Under the pieces are notes generated by a model. That model saw nothing but the letters and a program-made list of their open reading frames with translations. It made no database searches and was not told where the DNA came from. Of a stretch of DNA of 64,000 nucleotides, positions 1 through 11,212 are shown in pieces (the stretch's first letter is position 1; every line of letters begins with the position of its first letter). The stretch is from the NCBI GenBank assembly GCA_036346275.1, contig CM070722.1, forward strand, positions 20,917,336 to 20,981,335, written 5' to 3'. The position numbers and the translations under genes were made by a program. This DNA is from Otatea glauca (lineage: Eukaryota; Streptophyta; Magnoliopsida; Poales; Poaceae).

Positions 1-839
1 TGCGAGAATATAAATGCGGGAAAGTAAATGCTGAATTTAAATTGCGTAATTTAAATGCATAATGTAAATGCGTAAAGGAAATGAAACACGAACATAAATG
101 AAGAACATTTCATTTCTGGAAGGAGAGGTTACAAAGCCTCACATTTCATGTGGACAAAGCTCAAAGGAGCATCAAAAACCTCAAAACCATCAAGGGGGAA
201 GGCTACTTCTCCACCCCTATTTATACAACTTTTGGGCCACCTACCACCCTTGGATGAGCCTCTAAACCCTAGAGCATCTATCAAGAGCTAGGATTTACCC
301 ACTCAACCAGCCATGCAAGGGTTCACCCAAAAACCTCAACACATAATGGGTTTTCTTGCACTGTTCTCAAAGCACACTAACTAGACCCGTTATCCTATCA
401 ACTAGACGGCAATCCGACGGCCCTCATCGATCCGAGCAGCATCTAGCTAGCATCACATCCATTCCTTGTCTTCACAGCTTGCACTGACTCCATCTCCGAT
501 CATCTTCCCACGATCCCCAACCGTCTGGACCTTCGACGCTCCTCGCCTAATCCCGTCCATCCTTCGCCTCACCATGACCTAGCACCGTCGTCCTGCAACC
601 ATCAAAAACAAAGAAACTCCTCACATAGCAATAACCATAAAGATGTGCAATAAATCCATCAAAGTACACTCAAATTTATTTTTCCTCATTCTGGCCGGTA
701 GCACCGGGAAAACAGAGAAGACCTCAAATTGCTTTCAATTGAAAATCCATTTCAAATCAAACTTAAACATGAGCATCCCAATCTCAAATTTAGTCAAATA
801 CTCGTCACAAATTTGGATAGACCTCCACATGGTCCTTCA
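1..839 (-). repeat. 3' LTR of Copia-A1, partial (window edge)
   Basis: Closely similar to 38,535-39,373 and 46,470-47,313, the two LTRs of copy A2, and to 18,110-19,080. On the minus strand it begins TGAAGGACC at base 839. A TATAAATA box lies at 218-225 on the minus strand, in the same position as in the other LTR copies (38,759-38,766; 46,699-46,706; 18,294-18,301). About half of the LTR is outside the window. Confidence 0.9.
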
Positions 840-1375
840 GTACTCCAAACAAAAAAGTACAATCTCTAATGCCGAGCTCTCATAAACATGAGACACCTCC
901 CCCATAAAATGAGCAATGCTAAAAAGTTTGTATACAACTCCACTTGGCCTAACATGCCACAATACAACACTGCACATGTACGGTCCACATGTCGCACTCA
1001 CATGACTAACCAGCCTCCATGTACACCGTTTTCTAGCCCGAACGTCCCGCATAACATCCTTGACAATCAAAACCTCAATTCCTCCCTGAACGTAGTCCCG
1101 AACCTCAGTTCATCCACGAACTTAGTTTCAGTCCCGTTATCGACTACGTTCGCCCTCGAGCAACACCTGCACATAGAAAACACGAAAACCATGTACGAAC
1201 ACAAGTCCACGACTTGACTCAAGATCAGTCCAAGCAAGCACTCACACGAGCTCATTGCATTAAGCAAAACCATTATAATGCTATCACAAGTATACTGAGT
1301 AATTATTTGAAATAACACATGCCATTAACACAACCACTTTGCAATGCCAATTTTTTAGCACTTGATTTCACACAA
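840..1375 (-). repeat. Fragment of a Copia-B-family LTR joined directly to the Copia-A1 LTR
   Basis: This stretch aligns to bases about 3,567-4,146 of the Copia-B 3' LTR and not to copy A2, which has its polypurine tract and 3' non-coding DNA here (39,374 to about 39,860). The fragment ends GATTTCACA at about 1,375 where the Copia-B LTR ends GATTTTACA. The left joint falls at a short shared word, CAGTACTC. No duplication is visible, so this looks like a recombination or gene-conversion patch rather than a clean insertion. Confidence 0.75.
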
Positions 1376-2833
1376 AGACATGTCCAAGTGCAAATAACAA
1401 ATTTTGCTAGCAAGCTTAGTTTTCAATATGCCATGTTTGGCAAGGTTTGACAAGTGCAGCATTTAGCATTAGTTTCAAAACTAGAAGCAAAGCCACTCAA
1501 AGAATCAAATAGAAAACCTAGAGTTCAACCTACTCAACATTTTAGGGAATCAAAAAGTGCATACCAGGTCCTTCGAGCTCATTTTTCATTTAATGAAAAT
1601 TTTTCTTTAGAATCTTAAAAGACAGAGCGGGGTGCAAAGGTTTGACATTATTTGTATTCTTTACCCACTAATGTTTTTTATTTTCATTGATTTTTCAAAG
1701 CAATTGGCTCAAGCCTTATTCGACCATCTCAAGAGAAACTCTTAAGAGAATGGTCTCGGTCATACACCATGCATTCCAAGTTCATCCCATGTGCAATGGA
1801 AGGTTGTCTTGTGAATGCAAGGTGTTGAGTCTAATACGCGCAAATAGAGTCAATTTTGCTTAATTTTTATTTTAGCACATTGATTTATGAGCAATTGAAG
1901 GACTCAAGTATGAATCAAACAAGTTTCACCGATGTTGCTATAGGGACTCTGAGAACTCCAAAATTTCAAAAATCATGGCAAATACACCTAAAGAAGAAAC
2001 TTAGCAAGTAAAAGTAACATGTTTCATCAAGTTTTTAATTAATGATTTTAAGTTTTCATAATTTTAACAAGCTTATCAAGGTGAGTCAAAATGAACTTGG
2101 ACATATCTAAGTTAGTGATTTTCTTCATAAGTTGTAGCATGGTGTATAGCATGAAGAATAGATCATTTGCATAATAGACAAAGCTCATAAAAACAAAAAA
2201 ATGATGTCTATATGCAATGCATTAATAGATTCTCAAACTCCCCCTTAACAAGTGAATCAATTTTAAGTATAAATCTAGTTCAATTTTAGCATAATTATGA
2301 TTAAGGAAGGTCCAAATCAACTCAATTGAAAACCAGAAGCACAGAATGAGGAGAACAAATCGAGAAAACTGCAAACTGGGTAGCTGTAGAGCATAGAAAA
2401 GATAGTAGAGAACACTATGGCTTAGACTCGCTCTCATCTTCCCCAATGACTGACATAGGAAAGCTGACTCTATATCTCAAACTAAGGAGTGCACACAGAA
2501 CCTGTCTACCCAGGGGGCTCAACACCTGTTAGATTTATAAGACTGTGAGGGAACTCAACCTAGAGAGAAGAGGGAACAGCTAATTGTGCATGATAGCAAA
2601 CTAAAGCATAAGATGAGAGGTCCATGCAAAGCATGCTAGACGTCTAAGTAAAGCTAACTTAGAACTCTAGAAATAAGCCCAAAATCACCCAGAGGAGCAA
2701 AAGAAAGAAAATACTGAAAGAAAACATATAATACATAATATACAGACTAGCTCCTCCTCACGATAAGCCGTAAGGGCTAATGACTTCAAGCTCATTCCTT
2801 AAGGCAACAAATCTGGAGCTATCCAAAGGCTTG
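1376..2833 (-). other. Non-coding 3' region of Copia-A1 (between pol and 3' LTR)
   Basis: Aligns over its length with 39,860-41,300 of copy A2. I see no coding frame in it. It contains a polypurine tract on the minus strand near 2,238-2,248 (CTCCCCCTT on plus), which recurs at about 40,700 in A2. Internal polypurine tracts in addition to the LTR-proximal one are a known Sirevirus trait. Confidence 0.75.
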
Positions 2834-4146
2834 TGTAGGATCGATATATACTAAACTAGCAATCAGAGGAGGGGGGAATGATTGCGCGGAAGCTAAAATT
2901 AATTTTTTAATCTACTAAAAATCCACACCAATTCGGACTCAAATAATTGCTTTCGTATTCAATAAAACAGAGTAGATGCGTTCTTTAAATTGTGAATTCC
3001 CGGAGATCCAACCGTCGGATTGACCTGAAATTTGAACTGTAGAAACTAGATTTTAGTAAGAATCTAACAAAAACGGAATAAGCTCGATCGAACCTACGGA
3101 TCAAGAGTTATTAACCTTGCAAGCATGCTATGATAGATTATGACGAGAATTGACCAAATCTTAATTTCGTGATTAATCACAATCTACCAAAGATTAACCA
3201 ACGAAACTTTCAGGGACTCTAAGTTGATACTCTAGGAAGGTTTTGGATGGATCAAATCAAGAAGAAACTCAAAGAATCAAGATAGAAAATGATTCAATCT
3301 ACTAAACGAAAACGGGGCAAACAAATCGTAAACCGAACTCAGCAAAGAATCATGGGTCTTGTGAGCGTCTACATCTTGTAGCTTCACGAAATGTCAGAGC
3401 CGCTTTTCCTTCGCCGGGTGTGTCGCTCATCGGAGTGAAACAAAAATAGCCGTAAAGAAGTCGCCATGATCGGGAACTTTAGGGTGCAAGGAACATGCAG
3501 GAGGTCTCGTTACCAAGCCAAAAGGACTAGAAATTGATTTTTATTTCCTTTTGTCTAATCCGGTTACAGTACTCGAAACAAAAGAGTACAAACCCTAATA
3601 CTCAGCTCTCTCATCTAAACAGGAGACATCCCTCTCCTATTTATAATGAGCAACAGTTCGCATGCATGTCCACCTGGCCCAATACATGCAAACTACCCAA
3701 AATTCACACGTGCAAGCGTACGGCCCACCTGCCGCACTCACGTGACTAACTAGCCTTCTTGTGCACCGTTCTCTAGCCCGAACGTCCCGCATGACATCCT
3801 TGACCACTAGGACTTCGATTCCTCCTTGAACCTAGTCCCGAACCTCAGTTCATCCACGAACCTAGTTCCAGTCCCGTCATCGACCATGTTCGCCCTCAAG
3901 CAACACCTGCACACGAACAAACACAAAACTGTGTACGAGCACAAGTCCACGACTTGACTCAAGATCAATCCATGCAACCACTCACACGAGCGCATTGCAT
4001 AAAACAAAACTATTACCATGCTATCACAAGCATATCAATTAATCATCTGAAACAACACGTGCAAAAGCACAGCACATGCCATGAACACAACCACTTCGCA
4101 ATACCAATTTCATTACTAAGCTAATTTTTCAGCACATGATTTTACA
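2834..4146 (-). repeat. Copia-B 3' LTR
   Basis: Begins TGTAGGATC and ends TTTTACA in plus coordinates; followed at 4,147 by a polypurine tract on the minus strand. A TATAAATA box lies at 3,638-3,645 on the minus strand. The first 500 bp match 7,768-8,290 closely and the last 240 bp match 8,337-8,577. Confidence 0.9.
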
Positions 4147-5806
4147 ATCTCCCCCTTGATGAAAACATTGGCAACACCACTTAGAATTGAACATTGGCAT
4201 TCACCTCACAAGAAAATTTTTTGAAATCAAAAAGTTTTAAAATCAAAAGCCAAAGTGAAAAAAAAACAAAATCTCTCCCTTTGACAAATATGCAAAGTGA
4301 AAAACTCCCCTAGGTGAAAATAGGAAAAATCTCCCCCTAAGAAGAAAAAATGTGAGTGAATGATTGAATACCATTTATAAAAGAACATGTGCATGTGTAG
4401 AACCTGTATAAAGTTCTCCAAAATTCTACGAAGTGGCAAAATTCTCCCTCTTTGACAATGGATTCATCAAGAATACAAAAGAGAGAAAACAAAATCTTTT
4501 TTTAAAGTTTGACAATTTTTTTATGTAATGAGCATTCTATGTCATCCACAAATGTTGCAAATTCATCACCAAGCCATGCTATCAAAAATACTTGCACCCT
4601 CAAATCTACACAAAGACAATGTAGAGTAAGCATAACTAGAAATCAAGTATTATTAACAATTTATTGCATGGCATGATCTCCCTTTCTCAACAATCTCAAA
4701 ACCTGAAAACATTGAATTTTGTGCACTTTATTTATACTTGAAAAACAGATTCATTGATTGATTGCAACAATAACAATTGCAAGGAATTATATGCACCATC
4801 AGCCTTACTTTTCAACCATGCCAAGCAATCACAAGCTTAAGGTTTCATGGTTTCGGTCGTACACAACCTTTTTCAAGTTCATATCAAAGTGCAATGATAA
4901 GCAGTCTCGTAAAGAAGAAGTGCGATAGTACATAACCTTGATCTTGTATTTATCAACAATCACAATTTGAGCTTTAGCACTTAATTTTGATAAATTTCAT
5001 ATTTAGCACTTTTTGAGCAGGATCAAGATAGCCAAGAAAGTTCAACCATGACAAGATTTAATTCAAGTTGTCATTCCAATTAAATAGTCATGACATAAAC
5101 CACACCATATATGCATAAATATGAAGTTTCAAAGACCTTGTAGCATAAGCATGGCTTCAAATGACATATATGTATGAAATATAATGCTCATTACTTTTTC
5201 ATTGTTTTTCATTTTTTTGTTTTTCATTTACGAAACACACAAGACAAAAGTATGTTAACAAAATATTACAAAGTTTTCACAAACTCCCCCTCAAAACAAC
5301 ATCTTAAAAACTTTCTTCAAAATTGTCACCCAATGGGATTAATTATATAAACAAAAGTTTGAAAGAACAATCCTCCCAATAGGCAAATGAAAGAAATTTT
5401 CACCAAAAGTCCATTAACTCCCCCTCAAATGAATAACCAATGAAATCAAAAGAGATGTGATGATATACATGTGTTTGAGTTATCACGGTATGTTCAGTTA
5501 TGCATAAGCATGAATCATGACAAATAAGTACTAAGCATGAAAAGGCATCATATAAGATATAACATAGTTGAACATGCCAGGGGATACATATGAACATATA
5601 AGCAAACATCTCATCGCATACCACAATTAGATATCTGTGAATGTAAAAAATATGAGTGTATAAAATAGCTCACAAAGTAGGTGGAGAATTATCGCACATG
5701 CCTCTTGAAGGCCATCTCAAGGGTGAGAACCATCCAAGTCTTGATTACATCTTGCAAAAGATCAAGATCCACTAAGTTTCTGTTCTCCAACCCACATCTG
5801 AAAAAC
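4147..5806 (-). other. Copia-B 3' non-coding region with about nine polypurine tracts
   Basis: Between the gag stop and the 3' LTR. No coding frame is recognisable. On the plus strand it is punctuated by CT-rich words of the form CTCCC(C)CT at about 4,148, 4,274, 4,306, 4,332, 4,443, 4,678, 5,283, 5,370 and 5,418, which read as purine tracts on the element's coding strand. The one at 4,148 abuts the LTR and is the likely true plus-strand primer. Multiple polypurine tracts upstream of the 3' LTR have been described for Sireviruses. Confidence 0.7.
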
Positions 5807-7687
5807 CTACATAGCACTAGAAGATGTCGAGGCCTCGGTACTGGGGTTAGAAATAAAGCATTTAGGAATCCAGTACTGAGACACACGACACACAGAAGTA
5901 GGCACAACACGAGTATTCTTATGCATAAAATCAGATTTGCCCTTTCCCGTGTTTCTAGCAACAAAAGGTGTTCGCATCACCCTAGGCACATAATGAGGAG
6001 TAAAGCGTGCCTGTCTGAAATTAGACCTAGCCTTAGCCTTTTCTTTCTTTTGTTGTTTGGCTAGTCTAAAGCAAAAATCTACTAAGTGTCCATCTCTACC
6101 ACAACGAGTGCAAGTGTACTTAACACGATGTTTAGCTTTAGAAGTAGAAGCAACATTTGCATTCATTATAGTAGAAGATAAAACTCCAGTAGACTTAAAA
6201 ATAGTTTTGTTAGGCTCATTGACAATTTCAAATTTCCCACTTTCAAGTGACTTAACAACAGTGGGAGCATGTGATACATGATGAGCATTAGAATCAAAAC
6301 CTAAACCTTTCTTATGAATGCTAACCCTTGATTGATCCAAAATCATGTTTAGGTTTTTCTTTCCTCTAGTGAAACGTTCTAAAGATTTTTCCAAATAATC
6401 AACCTTTCGAGAAAGAGTTAAACAATTATTACAGGGAACGTCCACTTTTCCTTTTTGCTTGCGACAAGTTGAGCATGAAAGAACCTCATGTGTGAGCAAA
6501 TCATTTGTCATTTGAGAAACTCTAGCATTAGCATCATGCAACTTCAATTCAAGAATTGAACATTTAGAACAAGAAGTTGATTCATCCAAATCAGAAGTAG
6601 AGCAACTAGCATCTTTAATTTGTTTGCAATTCAAAGCAACAAGTTTCTCATTCTTCTCAATTTCATCTCTAAGCTTATCAAGAGTTGAAGCATGAACATT
6701 TCTTAGTGAAGTAAGCTCAGAATAAATTAAGTCACATGTTTTGCAAGCATGATCATCAGGAATCAAATATTTAAGTCTAGCAATTTCAGCATTCAAAGAT
6801 TCCACAAGAACATCATGTTTTTTAATTTTCTTGTTACGTTTATCAAGCAATTTACCAAGACGAGCAACATCAATAGCTAATTCATCATAAGAAGGTTCTA
6901 CCTCATTGAAGTTGCTGTCATGATTGTCCTCGGTGAAGCTGTCGCTGCTTTTAGCCTTGAGATACAAGCCCATCAAGTCTTGTCTCGTCTTACCTTTGGA
7001 TGTTGTATCTTTATCACTGCTTTTAGAGTCTACATCACTCAAGTTGACTTGTTCAAGTGCTGAAAGAACTCGATGCACAACTTTGCTATTTAGGAAGCTC
7101 CTTTTCTTCTTGTAATTGAACGGACGCTTGTACTTTATCTCTTTCTCCTCCTTTGATGATTTACCTGCAAGTTTAGGACAATTTGAACGAATGTGGTTGA
7201 GATCACCACACTCATAGCATCTTGGAGGGCCTCCACCAACTCTCTTCCTCATTCTCACATTCTGCAAAGCTTTATTAAAACGAGAAGAGAGTGATGCCAA
7301 GTCTTCTTTCGAAAATTCCTCAATCTGTTCATCGGTTAGTGAAGATAGGAAAGACAAAGCAAAACTTGAAGAAGCATTATTATGAGACATGCTAGATTGG
7401 GAGGTCAAAGCAATTGATTTGTGATCATTCTTCCTAGCAAGAACATCCAATTCATGAGTTTTTAATTTAGAGAAAAGAACATCTAAAGTAAGTGCACTCA
7501 TGACAGTTGATTCTCTAATGGATGTAACTTTCATCTCCCAAATAGACATGTCTAATGCACCAAGCAATTGTCTAGCATTAGCAGCATCGTCATAGCTAAC
7601 TCCAACAACACGTAAATTGCTAAGAATCTTATTAAAACGTGCAAAGAAATCATCTAGCGACTCACCAGGCTTCATCTCAATTCGCAT
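5807..7687 (-). CDS. gag: Gag polyprotein of Copia-B, open for 626 codons
   Basis: Structural Gag that would package element RNA into virus-like particles. Residues about 1-90 match the C-terminal half of the Copia gag domain (UBN2-type). A CX2CX4HX4C zinc knuckle sits at residues 157-170 (CYECGDLNHIRSNC) and a second at about 526-539 (CTRCGRDGHLVDFC). The middle is charged and helical-looking, as in Sirevirus Gags. The reading frame extends only about 12 codons upstream of the first ATG before a stop, and the primer site is 67 bp away, so the usual first 100 or more residues are missing. The frame then stays open to a stop just where protease would begin. Copia-A Gags in this window are broken, so this open frame stands out. 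Confidence 0.85.
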   Translation of the reverse strand: MRIEMKPGESLDDFFARFNKILSNLRVVGVSYDDAANARQLLGALDMSIWEMKVTSIRESTVMSALTLDVLFSKLKTHELDVLARKNDHKSIALTSQSSMSHNNASSSFALSFLSSLTDEQIEEFSKEDLASLSSRFNKALQNVRMRKRVGGGPPRCYECGDLNHIRSNCPKLAGKSSKEEKEIKYKRPFNYKKKRSFLNSKVVHRVLSALEQVNLSDVDSKSSDKDTTSKGKTRQDLMGLYLKAKSSDSFTEDNHDSNFNEVEPSYDELAIDVARLGKLLDKRNKKIKKHDVLVESLNAEIARLKYLIPDDHACKTCDLIYSELTSLRNVHASTLDKLRDEIEKNEKLVALNCKQIKDASCSTSDLDESTSCSKCSILELKLHDANARVSQMTNDLLTHEVLSCSTCRKQKGKVDVPCNNCLTLSRKVDYLEKSLERFTRGKKNLNMILDQSRVSIHKKGLGFDSNAHHVSHAPTVVKSLESGKFEIVNEPNKTIFKSTGVLSSTIMNANVASTSKAKHRVKYTCTRCGRDGHLVDFCFRLAKQQKKEKAKARSNFRQARFTPHYVPRVMRTPFVARNTGKGKSDFMHKNTRVVPTSVCRVSQYWIPKCFISNPSTEASTSSSAM

Positions 7688-7753
7688 ATATTCTTTTTTG
7701 TAAATATCTTGGCGAACCTCTAATCACCGGTTAAGAATAATTAGAAAAACCTT

Positions 7754-7765
7754 GCTCTGATACCA
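7754..7765 (-). other. Primer binding site of Copia-B (initiator tRNA-Met)
   Basis: Minus strand reads TGGTATCAGAGC, the complement of the 3' end of plant initiator tRNA-Met, two bases inside the 5' LTR edge. Confidence 0.9.
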
Positions 7766-7767
7766 CT

Positions 7768-8577
7768 TGTAGGATCAATATATACTAAACTAGCAATCAG
7801 AGGAGGGGGGAATGATTGCGCGGAAGCTAAAATTAATTTTTTAATCTACTAAAAATCCACCCCAATTCGGACTCAAATAATTGCTTTCGTATTCAACAAA
7901 ACAGAGTAGACGCGTTCTTTAAATCTTGAATTCCCGAAGATCCAACCGTCGGATTGACCTGAAATTTGAACTGTAGAAATTAGATTCTAGTAAGAATCTA
8001 ACTAAAAAAGGAATCCGCTCGATCGGACAAACGGATCAAAAGTTATTAACCTCGCAAGCATGCTGTGACAGATTATGACGAGAATTGACCAAACCCTAAT
8101 TTCGTGATTAATCACAATCTACAAAAGATTAACCAACGAAACTTTGAGGGACTCTAAGTTGATACTCTAGGAAGGTTTTGGATGGATCAAATCAAGAAGA
8201 AACTCAAAGAATCAAGATAGACAATAATTCAATCTACTAAACGAAAACGGGGCAAACAAACCGTAAACCGAACTCGAACAAGAATCACGAGTTATCTTTG
8301 GCGTCTCGCATCTTGTATCTTCGTGAAAATCTTAGCGCCAGACACGAACAAACACAAAACTGTGTACGAGCACAAGTCCACAACTTGACTCAAGATCAAT
8401 CGATGCAACCACTCACACGAGCGCATTGCATAAAACAAAACTATTACCATGCTATCACAAGCATATCAATTAATCATCTGAAACAACACGTGCAAAAGCA
8501 CAGAACATGCTATGAACACAACCACTTCGCAATACCAATTTCATTACTAAGCCAATTTTTCAGCACTTGATTTTATA
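7768..8577 (-). repeat. Copia-B 5' LTR (internally deleted)
   Basis: Starts TGTAGGATC and ends TTTTATA where the partner LTR ends TTTTACA, so the terminal CA has mutated. About 500 bp corresponding to roughly 3,410-3,910 of the 3' LTR, including the TATA box, is absent, with the joint near 8,337. Without this promoter segment the copy is unlikely to be transcribed from this LTR. Confidence 0.85.
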
Positions 8578-8977
8578 GCTTGGTAAAGATATCGGCTATC
8601 TGGTGGTCACTCTCTACGAACTGAAGCGCGATATCCTCCTTCTCCACATGGTCTCTAAGAAAGTGATATCTAACATCAATATGCTTGGTCCGGGAATGCT
8701 GCATTGGGTTCTTAGCAATGCAAATAGCAGAAGTTTTGTCACAGAAAAGTGGAACACCCGCTATCGCTAACCCAAAGTCACGCATAGTCGAGCGCATCGA
8801 GAGCACCTGACTACAGCAACTCGCTGTAGCTACATACTCGGCCTCTGTAGTGAACTGTGCAACCCCAAACTGCTTCCTAGACGATCAAGAAACAAGAGAA
8901 GTGCCAATAAATTGGTAAGTGCCAGAAGTGCTCTTCCTATCTATCCTACAACCGGCAAAATCAGCATCAGAAAATGC
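8578..8977 (-). pseudogene. pol: RNase H region of Copia-A1 pol
   Basis: C-terminal RNase H domain that would degrade the RNA of the RNA-DNA hybrid. The 8,573-8,806 frame reads through the Copia landmarks PLFCDKTSAICIAKNP and RTKHIDVRYHF and ends in IADIFTKL. Upstream, TEAEYVA is readable, but a TGA replaces the tryptophan codon before SSRKQFG near 8,886, and the link to RT is frameshifted. Copia-B inserted at the end of this domain. Copy A2 retains the same domain in one frame. Confidence 0.85.
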
Positions 8978-9913
8978 TCAAAGAGAGAGACAAGAAGAAG
9001 CAGAGTACCAAATACCATAATGAGTGATAGCACGGAGGTACATGAAGATGTGCTTCACCGCTTGGCGGTGAGAGGTGCAAGGAGAAACCTGAAATCGAGC
9101 GCACAGACACACAGCGAAATGTATGTCCGGCCTCGAAGCGGCGAGGTACAGGAGGAAGCCTATCATACTCCGGAACTCCTTCTGATCAACAGGCTCATCA
9201 TCCTCGTTAGGCTCAATGACAGCAGTAGTGGCCATAGGAGTCATGATCGGCTTCCCGTAAGACGTGTTAAAGCGACTTAGGAGGTCTCGGGTGTACTTAC
9301 CTTGATGCAAGAAGGTGCCCTCCCGAGTCTGCTTGATCTGGAAGCCAAGGAAATAGCTCAACTCACCCATCATACTCATCTCAAACTCTATGCTCATCAC
9401 GTTAGAAAACTGAGACACAAGAGAATGAGATGAGCCACCGAAAATGATATCGTCCACATAAATCTGGTCGAGAAGAAAATGGGACTCATGGTGTCTGATG
9501 AACAGAGTCTTATCTACTATGCTCATCTTGAAGCCATGGCTGAGAAGATAAGACTTGAGCCTCTCATACCATGCTCTAGGGTTTTGCTTGAGTCCACACA
9601 AAGCTTTGGAAAGCTTGTATACGTGACTCGAAAACTTGGGGTTCTCGAATCCTGAAGACTGCCTGACATACACCTCTTCCTCAATATACCCATTGAGGAA
9701 TGAACTCTTAACATCCATTTGATAAAGCTTGAAGCGCTTGAATGTAGAGAATGCAAGCAGGATCCTAGTAGCCTCTAGTCTAGCTACAGGGGAAAAGGTT
9801 TCCTCAAAGTTAAGACCCTTAACCTGAGAAAAACCCTGTGCAACTAGCCTAGCCTTGTTTCTAATGATAACCTCATCCTCACTCTGCTTGTTCTTGAATA
9901 CCCACTTGGTCAC
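8978..9913 (-). pseudogene. pol: Reverse transcriptase of Copia-A1 pol
   Basis: RT of the Copia type, 311 codons open. Residues 3-60 carry KWVFKNK and RNKARLVAQGFSQ, the catalytic aspartate is in QMDVKSSFLNG (D67), and the YVDD box is at residues 152-155 within QIYVDDIIFGG. The connection to RNase H (QKEFRSMIGFLLYLAASRPD) follows at about 245. All three catalytic aspartates are present, but the frame is cut from integrase upstream and from RNase H downstream, so no complete polyprotein can be made. The QIYVDDIIFG form is typical of Sirevirus/Maximus RTs. Confidence 0.9.
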
Positions 9914-9920
9914 AATGACA

Positions 9921-10580
9921 TTATGACCAGATGGAGGCTCGACAAGTTACCATACCTTGTTCCTCTCGAATTCTCAAGTTTCTCATGCATAGCATTAATC
10001 CATGGCTCATCGAATAATGCAAGAGAAACATCCTTCGGCTCAAAGGAGGCAACAAAGACAGAGTGGAGGCAGAAACTAGATAAACCCGATTTTGAGCGAG
10101 AGACCCGCTCAAACAGATCGCCAATGATTTGATCAGGTGGATGAGAACGCTGATATGATAGGGAGGTCCAGAAGCAGAAGTGGCCTCTATCTCATGCACA
10201 GAAGAGGTAGGATCAGAGCCACTAGCTACATGAGAGTCAGAAGGTAAGGGCTGGTCTCCCTGAGGTGCAGAAATGGAAACGGGAGGCACTTCAGGTGTAG
10301 AGGAAACTGGATCATGTGGAACACCATCATCTTCATCATCCTCATCCTCTACAAAGATGGTCTCGGAGGTGGAAGAAGAACCTGAAATATCAGGTCTAGC
10401 TCCTGGGCAAGCCTCATCAAAGGTCACCTCGCATGTCTCTATGATTCTATGCGCATCACAACTACAGACCCTATAGCTACAAGAAGAAGTCGAATAACCT
10501 ATAAAGATACCATCAGAAGAACGAGACTCAAACTTATCCAGGTTACCAGACTTCAAAATGAAACACTTGCATCCAAACAT
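9921..10580 (-). pseudogene. pol: Integrase C-terminus and linker to RT, Copia-A1
   Basis: The frame starts in the integrase C-terminal region (FGCKCFILKSGNLDKFESRSSDGIFIGYS, residues 2-30, broken here only as a description of landmarks) followed by an acidic, serine/proline-rich linker (residues about 65-130 with EDEDDEDDG). From about residue 135 the frame no longer matches Copia; the expected pre-RT segment is readable in another frame, which shows a frameshift near 10,150. The linker between integrase and RT is long, as in Sireviruses. Confidence 0.8.
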
Positions 10581-11212
10581 ACGAAAATGAGAAACACTGG
10601 ACTTTCGCCAAAACTCAACTCGTAAGAAGTGCGGTGCAAATGTGCTCTCAAGAATACGCGATTAGAAACATGGCAAGCAGTAGCTATAGCCTCAGCCCAA
10701 AACTTTCTAGGAGTGCTATACTCGTCTAGCATCGTCCTCGCCATCTCTACCAGGGTCCTGTTCTTCTTTTCCACTATGCCATTTTGCTAAGGGATGTAGG
10801 GAGAGAAGAACTGATGCTCTAAACCAGACTCCACACAGAAACTCTCAAAATAGGAGTTCTTGAACTCCGTGCCATTTTCATTGCGCATAGCTTGTAAGGC
10901 ACCAGGGAGCTCAAAAGAAAACCTATGAACAAAACACCTAAAATGGGTAAAAGACTCATCCTTCGAGGCCATGAAAAACACCCAAGAGTATCTCGAAAAA
11001 TCATCAACAATAACAAGAACATACCATTTCTAACGCACTGACAGCACTCTAACTGGACCAACAGTGTTCATATGTAAAAGCTGTCCTGATGCATCAGTCA
11101 TCACAACAGTGACTAGATGATGAGAAGCAGCAATCATCTTGCCATGTCGGCAAGGAGAGCAAACTAAGTCTTTAACAATCTTGAGTTTAGGCAAACCACG
11201 GATGAGGTTATT
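10553..11212 (-). pseudogene. pol: Integrase core of Copia-A1 with two active-site substitutions
   Basis: Integrase would insert the cDNA. The segments 11,030-11,212, 10,787-11,061 and 10,553-10,774 together cover GAG-pre-integrase/zinc region (VKDLVCSPCRHGKM), core and the region after the catalytic glutamate. The first catalytic aspartate is asparagine (HMNTVGP; copy A2 has HMDTIGP). The second is glutamate in RNENGTEF, where A2 encodes RSDNGTEF. The glutamate in NGIVEKKN is kept, but a stop lies just before QNG. With two of three DDE residues changed the enzyme would be inactive. Confidence 0.85.

Larger units (their letters stand above)
2834..8577 (-). mobile_element. Copia-B: gag-only non-autonomous Copia element
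   Basis: Complete element on the minus strand, flanked by GCTTG at 2,829-2,833 and 8,578-8,582. The uninterrupted target is visible in copy A2 at about 41,290-41,310. LTRs are 2,834-4,146 and 7,768-8,577, the second shorter by about 500 bp because of an internal deletion. Initiator tRNA-Met primer site sits beside the 5' LTR. The only coding content is a gag ORF (5,807-7,687). No protease, integrase, RT or RNase H can be found, so it must be mobilised in trans, presumably by a related full-length Sirevirus. By eye its two LTRs differ at roughly 17 sites in the first 280 bp. Confidence 0.9.

Noticed and set aside
837..1318. Short open frames at 837-1070, 888-1217 and 1067-1318
   Set aside because: They lie in a Copia-B-type LTR fragment and are not conserved in the other LTR copies.
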